Positions 26,344 through 35,563 of a stretch of DNA of 64,000 nucleotides are shown here, piece after piece. The notes below the pieces were generated by a model. That model did not search any database. It worked only from the letters and a program-made list of their open reading frames with translations, and was not told where the DNA came from. The stretch covers positions 496,001 through 560,000 of the forward strand of contig NZ_LT629960.1 of NCBI RefSeq assembly GCF_900104605.1, read 5' to 3'. The stretch is from Tidjanibacter massiliensis. GTDB lineage: Bacteria; Bacteroidota; Bacteroidia; Bacteroidales; Rikenellaceae. The position numbers and the translations under genes were made by a program. Within the stretch, counting starts at the first letter, position 1. The number at the start of each line of letters is the position of its first letter.

Positions 26344-27735
26344 TCACTTTCCGACGCAAAATTTTGAGAAAATTTCGCCGAGGAGGTCGGAGGTGGTGAT
26401 TTCGCCGGTGATGGTGCCGAGAGCGTCGAGGCTGCGGCGGAGGTCGGCGGCTATCAGGTCGGTCGGGAGGTCGGAGTCGAGTCCGCGGCGGGTGTCGTCA
26501 AGTGCTTCTGCCGCCGTGCGGAGTGCCTCGTAATGGCGGGTGTTGGATACGATGGAGGCGCCGTTGTACAGACCTTCCGTGTCGATGCAGCCGGTGAGAA
26601 ACCTTTTGACAGTGTCGATATGGTAGCCGTATTTGGCGGATATGCCGAATACGGGCCACGGATAAAGGGATTGAATCTGCGGGTCGGCAAAGGCGGACGG
26701 CTTTTCGGAGTCGCATTTGTTTACGACGATTGCAAGCCGTTGGCCGTCGTGAAGTCCGATGGCGTCGATTGCGGCTCTCATGCTTGTCGAGCCGAATTCC
26801 TTCGGTTCCGTTATGTACAGGATGATACGAGCTTCGGACAGGACTTTGTAGGTACGTTCGATACCCATTCGTTCCAGCACATCGTTGCTTTCACGGATAC
26901 CGGCCGTATCGATGAAGCGGAAACCGATTCCATCCAGCGAGATGTTTTCGGTTATGATGTCCCGGGTGGTACCGGCTATGTCCGATACCAGGGCGCGTTC
27001 TTCGCCGAGCAAACGGTTGAGCAACGTCGATTTGCCTACGTTGGGACTGCCTGTTATCGCGACGGGGATACCTTCCCGAATGGCATTGCCGAGCAGGAAG
27101 GAGTCGGCCAGTTCCGTTATGTCATTCGTGGCCCGGTCGAGCAGTTCCCGCAGGGCGGTACGGTCGGCGAATGTGACATCTTCTTCCGAGAAATCGAGTT
27201 CCAGTTCGAGCAGTGAGGCCAGTTGCAGTAGTTCGCCGCGCAGGGCGGAGAGGGCGGCGGAGTAGTGGCCGCGCAGTTGGGTGGAGGCGAGCGCGTGGGA
27301 GGCCCGGTTTCCGGCGGCTATCATGTCGGCGACGGCTTCGGCCTGGGCGAGGTCGAGTTTGCCTGCGAGGAAAGCCCGTACGGTGAACTCTCCTGCCTCC
27401 GCCGTGCGGGCGCCGTATCTGTTCAACGTGCGCAGGATTTCGGCGATTATCCAGCGGGAGCCGTGGCAGGATATCTCCGCCATGTTTTCCCCCGTGTAGG
27501 AGGCGGGGGCGCGAAAGACCGTGACGAGGACTTCGTCGATGAAATTCCCTTCATTGTCCGCAAGATTGCCGTAATGTACCGTTCCTCCTCGTTGGTGCCG
27601 GAGCAGTTTTCCGGAGGGCGACGTAAAACATCTGTCGCATAGTTCGAGTGCGTCCGGACCGCTTATGCGTATGAGAGCCAGTGCCCCTCCGGGGGCGGTA
27701 GCCGGAGCCGCTATCGTATCGCCGTGTCGGAACAT
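26344..27735 (-). CDS. mnmE: tRNA uridine-5-carboxymethylaminomethyl modification GTPase MnmE
   Basis: MnmE of 463 residues modifies wobble uridine of several tRNAs together with MnmG. The N-terminal tetrahydrofolate-binding domain begins DTIAAPATAPGGALALIR, the GTPase domain has GSPNVGKST (about 225), DTAGI and NKCD, and the protein ends in CVGK, the conserved C-terminal cysteine motif. ATG 27735 is chosen because it gives the usual start of the family; a longer frame would run into the upstream gene. It follows the MltD-like gene by 2 bp and is the last gene of this operon. Confidence 0.95.
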   Translation of the reverse strand: MFRHGDTIAAPATAPGGALALIRISGPDALELCDRCFTSPSGKLLRHQRGGTVHYGNLADNEGNFIDEVLVTVFRAPASYTGENMAEISCHGSRWIIAEILRTLNRYGARTAEAGEFTVRAFLAGKLDLAQAEAVADMIAAGNRASHALASTQLRGHYSAALSALRGELLQLASLLELELDFSEEDVTFADRTALRELLDRATNDITELADSFLLGNAIREGIPVAITGSPNVGKSTLLNRLLGEERALVSDIAGTTRDIITENISLDGIGFRFIDTAGIRESNDVLERMGIERTYKVLSEARIILYITEPKEFGSTSMRAAIDAIGLHDGQRLAIVVNKCDSEKPSAFADPQIQSLYPWPVFGISAKYGYHIDTVKRFLTGCIDTEGLYNGASIVSNTRHYEALRTAAEALDDTRRGLDSDLPTDLIAADLRRSLDALGTITGEITTSDLLGEIFSKFCVGK

Positions 27736-27737
27736 GG

Positions 27738-29090
27738 TTATCGGTATATCTCCAGTTTTTGGCCGATTCGAAGTTTGTGGGCGTTTTTCAGATTGTTCCA
27801 TTTCATCAGTTGTGCGACGCTGACGTTGTGCCTTTTGGCAATACTGCTCAGCGTATCGCCCGATTTTACCCGGTAGGTAAAGGATTCGAGCGAGAATACC
27901 TTTTGAGACGGGTCTGTGCGCGACGGTTTGAGATACTGGGCCATGTAGACGGTATCTTTTGCGTTGATGCTCTCCTCGTTTTCGAGGAACCGCGCCACTT
28001 CGCCCAGCGGAAGTGTCAGGGAATAACTTTTTCCGACGGCCGGAATGATATCCATCTTATACTGCGGATTGAGCGAGCGCAGCACCTCTTTCGGAAGGTC
28101 GATGGTAGAGGTTATCTGGTCGAAGTGCATCGGGCGGCTTATCATGACGGTATCGGTCGCCAGCGGCATGGCGGTCGGGGCGGGAGCGATGTCGTGCTGG
28201 TAGGAGAAGGTGTAGGCATAGGTCGCTGCGATGAACGAGGGAACGTATCCGCGTGTTTCGGCAGGCAGATAGGGGTAGATGTCCCAAAAATCTTCGGCTT
28301 GGTCTCCGGCACGTTTAATCGCCTTGTTCACATTGCCTGGTCCGCAGTTGTAGGCTGCAAGTGCGAGCGTCCAGTCTTCGTAGATTCCGTACAAGTCTTT
28401 CAGATAGCGGCAGGCCGCTTTGGTCGAGAGTACCGGGTCGCGCCGTTGGTCTATGAATGAATTGACCTCCAGTCCGTACACTTTTCCCGTGGTGTACATG
28501 AACTGCCATAGGCCGGTAGCTCCGGCCCGCGAAATGGCGGTAGGGGAGAGGGCCGATTCGACGACGGGCAGCATGCGCAGTTCTATCGGCAGTCCGGCTC
28601 GGTCGAGCTCCTCCTCTATCATGGGGAAGTAGTATTGGGAACGTCCGAGGACATTTTCCATCAAAGTTTTGCGGGTGGTGTATGTGATGATGTACCGCTT
28701 CACGACTTCGTTATAGGGCATGTGTATCGGTGAGAGAATCATCCGCAGCCGGGCTTCGTAAACCGAGTCGGGAAGCTGCCGGCTGTCATCGCACGGTACG
28801 GATTCGATGTTGATGAATTCGTCGAAGAAGTCGTCGAACGCCGCACGCGCCCTCCGCTCTTTCAAGGCGACCACCAGCGAGTCGTAGGGTTGTGAATAGG
28901 CATCGGGAAAACGGGGTGCCGTGCTTTCGCTGAGGAACTCCTCGATTGTCATTCCCTCGTCGCACTTTTCCGGTTGCGTTTCATCGGAATAGTAGATGGA
29001 GATGCTGTCGGCACGCAGCGGTTCGGAAGGCTGTTTCCCGAAAGGATGAATGGAGGCTGCAAGCAATGCGATGACCGTAAGGGTGTTCAT
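27738..29090 (-). CDS. MltD-like lytic transglycosylase with one LysM domain
   Basis: This 450-residue protein cleaves peptidoglycan between MurNAc and GlcNAc. A signal peptide (ALLAASIHPFG) precedes a spacer; the SLT domain carries VESALSPTAISRAGATGLWQF, with the catalytic glutamate in VES, and the glycan-binding AAYNCGPGNV. A C-terminal LysM (YRVKSGDTLSSIAKRHNVS to IGQKLEIYR) binds the wall. It is periplasmic or outer-membrane associated. The gene lies between DUF5683 and mnmE in a parAB operon order often seen in Bacteroidetes. Confidence 0.9.
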   Translation of the reverse strand: MNTLTVIALLAASIHPFGKQPSEPLRADSISIYYSDETQPEKCDEGMTIEEFLSESTAPRFPDAYSQPYDSLVVALKERRARAAFDDFFDEFINIESVPCDDSRQLPDSVYEARLRMILSPIHMPYNEVVKRYIITYTTRKTLMENVLGRSQYYFPMIEEELDRAGLPIELRMLPVVESALSPTAISRAGATGLWQFMYTTGKVYGLEVNSFIDQRRDPVLSTKAACRYLKDLYGIYEDWTLALAAYNCGPGNVNKAIKRAGDQAEDFWDIYPYLPAETRGYVPSFIAATYAYTFSYQHDIAPAPTAMPLATDTVMISRPMHFDQITSTIDLPKEVLRSLNPQYKMDIIPAVGKSYSLTLPLGEVARFLENEESINAKDTVYMAQYLKPSRTDPSQKVFSLESFTYRVKSGDTLSSIAKRHNVSVAQLMKWNNLKNAHKLRIGQKLEIYR

Positions 29091-29174
29091 TGTCTTCTGT
29101 TTCTGTTGGTTGTCTTAAAATCGGGAGGGCAGCGCCCACATAGCCGGAGCCGTCTCCTTTCTGTCGCCGTAGGG

Positions 29175-30746
29175 TTAAAATGTCAGGCTCAGCCCCAGTC
29201 CTACGGCATAATTGTAACCGCCCATGGCATAGAGCGGTTCTACGGTGGGCTGCAGGCGCCAGGCGAGGTCGCCGCTCACGTCGAAGTCCTTCATGTGGGC
29301 ATCCACATGGGCATCCATGACGTTCAACAGGTAGAATGCGGCGGTTAGGATGATGGCCAGGTCTCTGTTTCTCCGATAGAGTTTCTTGTAGCTGCGCATC
29401 TGTTCCACCGTCATGCTCAACGAATTAGAACTCGGATTCCAGAATTCGCTGCTGTGGGAGTCGGGGTCGTCGTCGGTTTCGAGCCGGATGGCTGTATCGT
29501 ACCGTTGGTATCCTCGGTTGTTCCAGTCTATTACATAAATGAAGGAGGCGAAACCGCCCACCACGAGCGGAACCTTCCAGAAACTGCCGTTGTAGACCTG
29601 TCCCGCTCCCGGACATATCATGGAGAGGGTAGTGGCGGTTTTGACGGGGTTCTGCTGTGCCGCGGGATAGTTGACGATGGCGTCGCCGAGGAAGTAGATA
29701 TAGGAGGCTACCGCCGTACCGATGAGTACCTGTCGCCAGGTGTTGTGCTGTATCATTTTCGTCTGTACGGGGTCGAGGAGCAGGCGGTTGTCGCTGAAGT
29801 CGCTGCGGCTCATCAGGTAGTCGTACTCGTTCTTGTATCGTTTGTATTGCTGGTGTTGCTTGATGCCGAAGAAGAGCGCCGTCCCCGTCGTGGCGTACAG
29901 TACCGGTATTTTCCAGTAATCGCCGTTGTAAAGCTGTCCGAACCCCGGCGCTACCAGCGAAATGGCCGTCAGGGGGGCTATCTTGAGGGTATCCCGGAAA
30001 AGAGGACTGTGGCGGTAGAGCGTGGTATCGGCCCTTCTTTGCAGGCGTTCCATCTCACGGCGCTGACGTGCCGTGAGCGAAGCCAGGCTGTCGGTCATTG
30101 TCAGGGTGTCGGTGACCGACACCGTAAGCGAATCGGCACTGCCCGGCGGCAGTATGCCTGTAGCCAGCGAGTCGGCGGATTCCCGGACCACCGTCAGCAG
30201 CGAATCGGCGGATATGACGATTTCGGTATCCGCGTAGGTCGCGCTTTTTTTGCCGCCCGAAATCCGGTATGCGTTCTTACTCAGTTCCGGCAGGGCGAGC
30301 GGCGTGTTTTTAGCCTCTTTCCTCAGTTTGCGCCGTTCCCGCCGCGAAAGGGGCTCCTCACTCTGTTGGCTGTCCTCCGGGGCTTTGCTGTTGTAGGAGG
30401 GGGGCGTGGGGTCGTCGAGCATACGGGCCGCTTCGGACTCATATCCCGGCATCTGTTCGTTGAACGTGGGTTCCTGTCCGGGCCTCAGGTCTTCGCCGTC
30501 GATGACGTCCATCTGGTCCTGGGCAGGCAGCCGGTTGTCCAGGACCGCCTCCTCGCCCGGCTTGATGAACGGTTCGGTGATGTCGTGCTTGAGTGCCGGC
30601 ACTTCCGAGTCGGGCAGGGCCGACTCGTCCTGCAACGGCGGACCGTCTTCACCGGGCTGCTGTCCGGCGCCGAATACCGCTGCCGGCAGCAAACAGAGAA
30701 GCGCCGACAGCAGGATTGTTCTGTACTTGTGCGGAAATGCGGTCAT
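29175..30746 (-). CDS. DUF5683 membrane protein
   Basis: This 523-residue protein has an N-terminal signal peptide (about 1-28), a long low-complexity spacer with serines and charged residues (about 30-240), and a C-terminal DUF5683 region of duplicated motifs: PGFGQLYNGDYWKIPV and PGAGQVYNGSFWKVPL, with hydrophobic segments. The family is conserved in Bacteroidetes and usually sits in the parAB operon; its function is not established. It starts 4 bp after parB. The long spacer is unusually rich in SADSL-type serines. Confidence 0.85.
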   Translation of the reverse strand: MTAFPHKYRTILLSALLCLLPAAVFGAGQQPGEDGPPLQDESALPDSEVPALKHDITEPFIKPGEEAVLDNRLPAQDQMDVIDGEDLRPGQEPTFNEQMPGYESEAARMLDDPTPPSYNSKAPEDSQQSEEPLSRRERRKLRKEAKNTPLALPELSKNAYRISGGKKSATYADTEIVISADSLLTVVRESADSLATGILPPGSADSLTVSVTDTLTMTDSLASLTARQRREMERLQRRADTTLYRHSPLFRDTLKIAPLTAISLVAPGFGQLYNGDYWKIPVLYATTGTALFFGIKQHQQYKRYKNEYDYLMSRSDFSDNRLLLDPVQTKMIQHNTWRQVLIGTAVASYIYFLGDAIVNYPAAQQNPVKTATTLSMICPGAGQVYNGSFWKVPLVVGGFASFIYVIDWNNRGYQRYDTAIRLETDDDPDSHSSEFWNPSSNSLSMTVEQMRSYKKLYRRNRDLAIILTAAFYLLNVMDAHVDAHMKDFDVSGDLAWRLQPTVEPLYAMGGYNYAVGLGLSLTF

Positions 30747-30750
30747 TCCT

Positions 30751-31611
30751 TTATCTCCCTTCCAGCTTATCGAGGAAATAGGCGATGTCCTCGTCCGAGG
30801 AGAACCCTATTGTTATCTTGCCGCCTCCGCTGCGGTTTTTCTTTATCTTGATGTCGTCGCCGAAGATGCGGGCGCAGCACTCCACCAGCCGGGTATAGTT
30901 GTCCGGCAGTTCATCGTCCGCCAACACCTCGCGTTCCGGTTTGCCTTCGGCGAGCTTTTTGGCGAGCTCTTCGGTCTGGCGTACCGAGAGCCCTTTGCGC
31001 ACTACCTTTTTCAGGGCCGGAATACGTGCCTGTTCGGGCATGGCGGCGATAGCCTTGGCGTGGCCCATGCTTATCAGGTCGTTTTTCAGTGCGGCCTGTA
31101 CCTCGGGCGGCAGCGACAGCAGACGGAGGTAGTTGGCCACCGTCGAGCGTTTTTTCCCGACACGGGCGGCCACGGTGTCCTGCGTCACGCCGCACTCCTC
31201 CATGAGACGGTTGAGGCTGATGGCTATCTCCATGGCGTTCAGGTCTTGCCGCTGTATGTTCTCCACGAGGGCCATTTCATGGAGCGTGCGGTCGTCCGCT
31301 TCGCGGATAAATACCGGTACCGTTTCGAGGCCGGCCAGCTTGGAGGCTCGCCAGCGGCGTTCACCGCTGATTATTATATAGCGGGTGTCGCTTTCTTTCC
31401 TGACCGTGATGGGCTGTATCAGACCGAGCGTCTTTATCGAGTCGGCCAGCTCCTCCAGAGCGTCTTCGTCGAAGGCGGTACGCGGCTGTTTCGGGTTGGG
31501 CATTATCAGCGATACGGATATCTCCTCCATCTTTCCGGCGCTGTCGCCGAACTTGGCCCCTTCGCTTTCGAAAATGGCGTCCAGACCGCGTCCCAATCCT
31601 TTGTTCTTCAT
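30751..31611 (-). CDS. parB: Chromosome-partitioning protein ParB
   Basis: ParB of 286 residues binds parS sites near the origin and loads as a CTP-dependent clamp. The N-terminal CTP-binding domain contains NPKQPR and the arginine-rich box GERRWRA (about 88); an HTH follows (TQDTVAARVGKKRSTVANYL), and a C-terminal dimerisation helix is present. It lies 52 bp after parA. No consensus parS site was noticed in this window. Confidence 0.95.
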   Translation of the reverse strand: MKNKGLGRGLDAIFESEGAKFGDSAGKMEEISVSLIMPNPKQPRTAFDEDALEELADSIKTLGLIQPITVRKESDTRYIIISGERRWRASKLAGLETVPVFIREADDRTLHEMALVENIQRQDLNAMEIAISLNRLMEECGVTQDTVAARVGKKRSTVANYLRLLSLPPEVQAALKNDLISMGHAKAIAAMPEQARIPALKKVVRKGLSVRQTEELAKKLAEGKPEREVLADDELPDNYTRLVECCARIFGDDIKIKKNRSGGGKITIGFSSDEDIAYFLDKLEGR

Positions 31612-31663
31612 ATTAAATCCTTTTCCGGGCGGAACATTCCGCCCCGTCCCGTTTATTCTGAAA

Positions 31664-32428
31664 TTATTGTTTCCTGTTGCGCTGCATGAACTCCTTGGCC
31701 AGATTCATGTAGGCTGCGCTTCCCGTCGAGGCCGCATCGTGCAGGATGACCGGCTTGCCGTGGCTGGGCGCTTCACTAAGACGGATGTTGCGCTGTATTA
31801 TTGTATCGTAGGCGAGGTGTTTGAAATGCTCCCTGACTTCCAGCGTCACCTGATTGGCGAGCCGTGAGCGCGAGTACATCGTCATGACGAATCCCTCTAT
31901 CTCCAGCCCCGGATTGAGCCGCGATTTGGTCATCTTGATGGTGCTCAGTAGTTTGCCCAGCCCTTCGAGCGCAAAGTATTCGCACTGCACCGGAATCAGC
32001 ACGCTGTCGGCCGCCACGAGGGCGTTCACCGTGGTGTAGCCCAACGACGGGGAACAGTCGATGAAGATGAAGTCATACTCCGCCTTGACCGCGTCGAGGC
32101 TCTTTTTCATTCGCAGGTGACCGTCTTCGAGGCCGGGCAGTTCGGCGTCCGCTCCCACGAGGTCGATGCTGGAGGGAAGGACGGAGAGATGCTTCACGTC
32201 CGGACTTCCGATAATGACGTCGGCCGCGCCGCACTCTCCCGTGATACATTCGTAGATGCCGCGGTTGTTGATGTCGAATCCGAGGCCCGAGGTCGCGTTG
32301 GCCTGCGGGTCGGCATCCACCAGCAGCACTTTCTTGCCCATTACGGCGAGGTTGGCCGCCAGATTGATAGCGGTGGTGGTTTTGCCCACCCCTCCTTTCT
32401 GGTTGGCCAGAGCGACGATTTTTCCCAT
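31664..32428 (-). CDS. parA: Chromosome-partitioning ATPase ParA/Soj
   Basis: ParA is a deviant-Walker ATPase that moves ParB-parS complexes over the nucleoid. Motifs: KGGVGKTTTAINLA (residues 11-24), DADPQANATSG, and the strand FIFIDCSPSLG. ATG 32428 gives a standard 254-residue protein; the longer frame to 32527 would cover the promoter box TATTTTTG at 32459-32452. It is the first gene of parA-parB-DUF5683-mltD-mnmE. Confidence 0.95.
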   Translation of the reverse strand: MGKIVALANQKGGVGKTTTAINLAANLAVMGKKVLLVDADPQANATSGLGFDINNRGIYECITGECGAADVIIGSPDVKHLSVLPSSIDLVGADAELPGLEDGHLRMKKSLDAVKAEYDFIFIDCSPSLGYTTVNALVAADSVLIPVQCEYFALEGLGKLLSTIKMTKSRLNPGLEIEGFVMTMYSRSRLANQVTLEVREHFKHLAYDTIIQRNIRLSEAPSHGKPVILHDAASTGSAAYMNLAKEFMQRNRKQ

Positions 32429-32451
32429 TTCGATATTGATATTAGGCCAGA

Positions 32452-32459
32452 CAAAAATA
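32452..32459 (-). promoter_or_regulatory. -7 box (TATTTTTG) for parA
   Basis: Minus-strand TATTTTTG matches TAnnTTTG and lies 23 bp before the parA start. It is back to back with the promoter box of the carbamoyltransferase gene at 32502. Confidence 0.55.
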
Positions 32460-32501
32460 AGCAATTTCCCGGAGAAATTCTGCTTCTTATCATAAAATGC
32501 G

Positions 32502-32509
32502 TATCTTTG
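32502..32509 (+). promoter_or_regulatory. -7 box (TATCTTTG) for the carbamoyltransferase gene
   Basis: TATCTTTG is a full match to the consensus, with the start ATG at 32546, 36 bp downstream. Confidence 0.6.
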
Positions 32510-32545
32510 AGGGCGTTTTAAAAACACTCAAAAAAAGATACTGCA

Positions 32546-33550
32546 ATGGATATCAAAGGAAGAAATTTTCTGAAATTGCTTGATTTCACTCCCGAAGAGA
32601 TAAACGGGCTCGTAGAGCTTGCCGCACGCCTGAAAGCGGACAAGAAGGCGGGCCGGGAGAAACAGATGCTCAAAGGCAAGAACATCGTCCTCCTTTTTGA
32701 AAAGGATTCCACGCGTACGCGCTGCGCCTTCGAGGTGGGAGCATACGACCAGGGGGCGCAGGTGACCTACCTCGGCCCGACGGGTTCCCAGATGGGCAAG
32801 AAGGAGAGCATCGCAGATACGGCCCGTGTGCTCGGCCGCATGTACGACGGTATCGAATACCGCGGATACGGTCAGGATATCGTGGAAGACCTCGCTAAAT
32901 ACGCCGGCGTCGTGGTTTGGAACGGGCTGACGACCGAGTTCCACCCCACGCAGATACTTGCCGACTTGCTCACCATGAAGGAGCACTCCGACAAGCCTTT
33001 CAAGGAGATGAAGTTCTGCTACCTGGGCGATGCGCGCAACAACATGGGCAACTCGCTGATGGTCGGCTGCGCCAAGATGGGTATCGATTTCCGTGCCGCA
33101 TGCCCCAAGAGCTGCGCTCCGTCGGATGAACTCGTCGCCAAGTGCCGTGAGGTAGCCGCCCAGACTGGTGCCAAGATTACCATTACCGAAGATGTGAAAG
33201 AGGCCGTGAAGGATTGCGACTTCCTCTATACGGACGTATGGGTGTCCATGGGCGAGCCGGACGATGTATGGGCCGAGCGCATCAAGCTGCTCAAGCCCTA
33301 TCAGGTGACCTCGGAGGTGATGAAGGCTACGGGCAACCCGAACGTGAAATTCCTGCACTGCCTGCCGTCGTTCCACGACCTCAATACGAGGATAGGGCGC
33401 GAAATCAACGAAAAGTACGGTCTGACGGCCATGGAAGTGACGGACGAAGTCTTCGAGAGTCCGGCTTCCATCGTGTTCGACGAGGCCGAGAACCGCATGC
33501 ACACCATCAAGGCCGTGATGGTGGCTACCCTTGCCGGGGAATACAAATAG
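32546..33550 (+). CDS. argF: Ornithine carbamoyltransferase
   Basis: This 334-residue protein transfers a carbamoyl group from carbamoyl phosphate to ornithine to give citrulline in arginine synthesis or the reverse in catabolism. Carbamoyl phosphate is bound by STRTR (55-59) and HPTQ (133-136); ornithine is bound around DVWVSMG and HCLPSFHD (about 270). The HCLP motif and overall length fit a true ornithine enzyme rather than the acetyl/succinyl-ornithine type known in some Bacteroides, but substrate is inferred. It is alone between parA and a protease gene. Confidence 0.88.
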   Translation: MDIKGRNFLKLLDFTPEEINGLVELAARLKADKKAGREKQMLKGKNIVLLFEKDSTRTRCAFEVGAYDQGAQVTYLGPTGSQMGKKESIADTARVLGRMYDGIEYRGYGQDIVEDLAKYAGVVVWNGLTTEFHPTQILADLLTMKEHSDKPFKEMKFCYLGDARNNMGNSLMVGCAKMGIDFRAACPKSCAPSDELVAKCREVAAQTGAKITITEDVKEAVKDCDFLYTDVWVSMGEPDDVWAERIKLLKPYQVTSEVMKATGNPNVKFLHCLPSFHDLNTRIGREINEKYGLTAMEVTDEVFESPASIVFDEAENRMHTIKAVMVATLAGEYK

Positions 33551-33577
33551 CGTCCTCCGGCCGGTTTTGACAGACTG

Positions 33578-33613
33578 ATTACGAAAGCCTCTGCAGAATG
33601 GGGCTTTCGTAAT
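33578..33613 (+). terminator. Hairpin after argF
   Basis: 12-bp perfect arms (ATTACGAAAGCC at 33578-33589 and its complement at 33602-33613) flank a 12-nt loop, right after argF. The T-tract is poor, so terminator function is moderate. It ends 8 bp before the ATG of the next gene. Confidence 0.45.
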
Positions 33614-33620
33614 CGTCGTT

Positions 33621-34628
33621 ATGGAGAATGCCCGCAGGGCGGAAAATATGCAGCAGATGAACGAGACGGACGAAGGAAAGGAGAGAAGGGAGCACGGTGC
33701 CGGTATGTCCTCCGATGGTGCCGGAACAGACGGGGCCGGGTGCAGCGACGAACGCCGTTGCCGGGCCGCGTACCGGGCGCAGGCGAAGGAGATGAAGCGT
33801 CGTATCTATCCCAACGGCATCGACATTCTGGCCATGATAGGCATCATTCTGGTGTCGTCGCTCGCGGCGGGTCTCGTAGGCGGGGCGCTGACGTGGCTGA
33901 CCGAGTGGAATACGGGGCTGGTGAATGCTTTGACCTACTTCCTGCAGATGGGGCTTGCGATAACTTTCATTCTTGTACAGCGGCGGACGCGTCAGGCACC
34001 GACCAATGTGCTGAACATGCATGCGGGAAGGATAAGCGCTCCCCTCATTCTGTGGGGAATCGTTCTCATTTTCGTTACCGGTGTGGTTATTGAACCGCTG
34101 CTCGAACTTTTTCCGGACAAATATCTCGAACAGCTCAACCAATATATAGGTACGGGCGGCTGGTCCATTCTGATGACGGTCGTCCTGGCACCGGTCATGG
34201 AGGAGACGCTTTTCCGGGGCCTCATACAGGGTTCCATCAATGAACGCGACGGCGCTGCGAAAGCCATCCTGCTTTCGGCACTGCTCTTCGGCGTGTTCCA
34301 CATGATTCCCCAGCAGGCCATCAATGCCTTTCTTGTCGGTATCATATTGGGATATATCTATTTCCGAACGAAGTCGCTGCTTACGGTCATTATCCTGCAT
34401 GCCCTGAACAACGGCATATCGTACCTCATGCTCGAAGTGTTGGGTCCCGAGCGTGCCGATATGGCCGTGCGGGACATGCTCGGAGGCGGTGCGCTCTACT
34501 ATGCAGTTTATGGGGCGTGTGTCGTGCTGCTTGTCGTGGGGGCCGTCGCCATTGTGCGCCGGTTGCAGGTGCGGGAAGAGGCCGGAACGGAGCCGGAAAC
34601 TGCCGGTAATAGGACGGAGCCGGAATAA
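33621..34628 (+). CDS. CPBP-family intramembrane metalloprotease
   Basis: This 335-residue protein has about 65 polar residues, then several hydrophobic helices. CPBP (Abi) motifs are present: MEETLFRGL (the EExxxR site, about 194), LLFGVFHMI (histidine, about 224) and LHALNNG (about 256). The family includes CAAX-prenyl-type and bacteriocin-immunity proteases. It should sit in the inner membrane. The last 30 residues are an acidic tail. No partner gene indicates its substrate. Confidence 0.85.
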   Translation: MENARRAENMQQMNETDEGKERREHGAGMSSDGAGTDGAGCSDERRCRAAYRAQAKEMKRRIYPNGIDILAMIGIILVSSLAAGLVGGALTWLTEWNTGLVNALTYFLQMGLAITFILVQRRTRQAPTNVLNMHAGRISAPLILWGIVLIFVTGVVIEPLLELFPDKYLEQLNQYIGTGGWSILMTVVLAPVMEETLFRGLIQGSINERDGAAKAILLSALLFGVFHMIPQQAINAFLVGIILGYIYFRTKSLLTVIILHALNNGISYLMLEVLGPERADMAVRDMLGGGALYYAVYGACVVLLVVGAVAIVRRLQVREEAGTEPETAGNRTEPE

Positions 34629-34694
34629 TATTCGGCCTGCGGTTACGTTGAATAGAAAACGGTTGCGGCCGTTGGTGTTTTTAAGTCGCGGAAG

Positions 34695-35561
34695 ATGGTT
34701 GGAAAAGGGATATTACCGTTGGTGATGGCGGCTGGCATGCTTCTGGCAGGATGCCGGGGCCGCGGATTGCTGTCGTCCGATGTCGTGGCACAGGTCGGGA
34801 AGACCGTGCTGACCGAAGAGGATGTGACGGCGGCCGTTCCGGCGGGTATGTCCGGAGAGGACAGTCTGGCGATGGTGGAGAATTATGTAGAGACCTGGGT
34901 CCGCCGGCAGGTCAAGCTGCAGGAGGCGGAGCGTGTGCTGGCCGAAACGGGCGTCAATATCGATGCAATGGTGGAGGATTACCGTAACTCCCTGCTGACG
35001 TACCGGCTCGACCGTTATTATATGGATAGGGTGGATACGGTCGTCAGCGATTCGCTCGTGGCCGATTATTATGCCATGCACCAGCCGGAATTCCGACTCG
35101 ACCGCGATATCGTGAAGGGACGCATCGTGCGTTTGCCTGCATCGTTCCGGCTGAGGACCAAGCTGAAGGAGCTGATGGGGTCGCCGAATGCCGAGCGGCA
35201 GCAGGATTTTCTCGACCTTGCGGTGAAAAACGGTCTGACGCTGACCGTTTTCGATGAGTGGGTAGGGTTCGACGAATTTCTGAACCGCCTGCCGACCGTA
35301 AGGGGAAAGAGTTACGACTATCTCCTGATGGGTAGCCGGATAGAGGAACTTACCGACGGTGACTACAAGTATTATGTACAGATAACCGACCATGCCGCCA
35401 AGGGACAGCAGGCGCCGCTCGAATGGGTGGAGAACGTGGTGAGGAACATCATTTACAACAAGAGGGGGAGCGATGCCGTCAGGCGGATGGAGGACAGCCT
35501 CTATCATGCGGCCCTTGAAAACCATACGTTGAAGATTTATTTGAAAACTAACCGAGAATAG
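34695..35561 (+). CDS. SurA-like lipoprotein, PPIase-like N-terminal region
   Basis: This 288-residue protein begins with a lipoprotein signal (LLAGC at 16-20). The mature part contains VAQVGKTVLTEEDVTAAV and a helical chaperone-like region, as in the N-terminal domain of SurA/PpiC proteins, but no clear rotamase signature. It stops 2 bp before the SurA-like gene, so they form an operon probably helping outer membrane protein folding in the periplasm. Confidence 0.7.
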   Translation: MVGKGILPLVMAAGMLLAGCRGRGLLSSDVVAQVGKTVLTEEDVTAAVPAGMSGEDSLAMVENYVETWVRRQVKLQEAERVLAETGVNIDAMVEDYRNSLLTYRLDRYYMDRVDTVVSDSLVADYYAMHQPEFRLDRDIVKGRIVRLPASFRLRTKLKELMGSPNAERQQDFLDLAVKNGLTLTVFDEWVGFDEFLNRLPTVRGKSYDYLLMGSRIEELTDGDYKYYVQITDHAAKGQQAPLEWVENVVRNIIYNKRGSDAVRRMEDSLYHAALENHTLKIYLKTNRE

Positions 35562-35563
35562 GC

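Noticed and set aside
30751-32428. parS sites near parAB
   Set aside because: No sequence close to the TGTTnCACGTGAAACA consensus was noticed in this part of the window.
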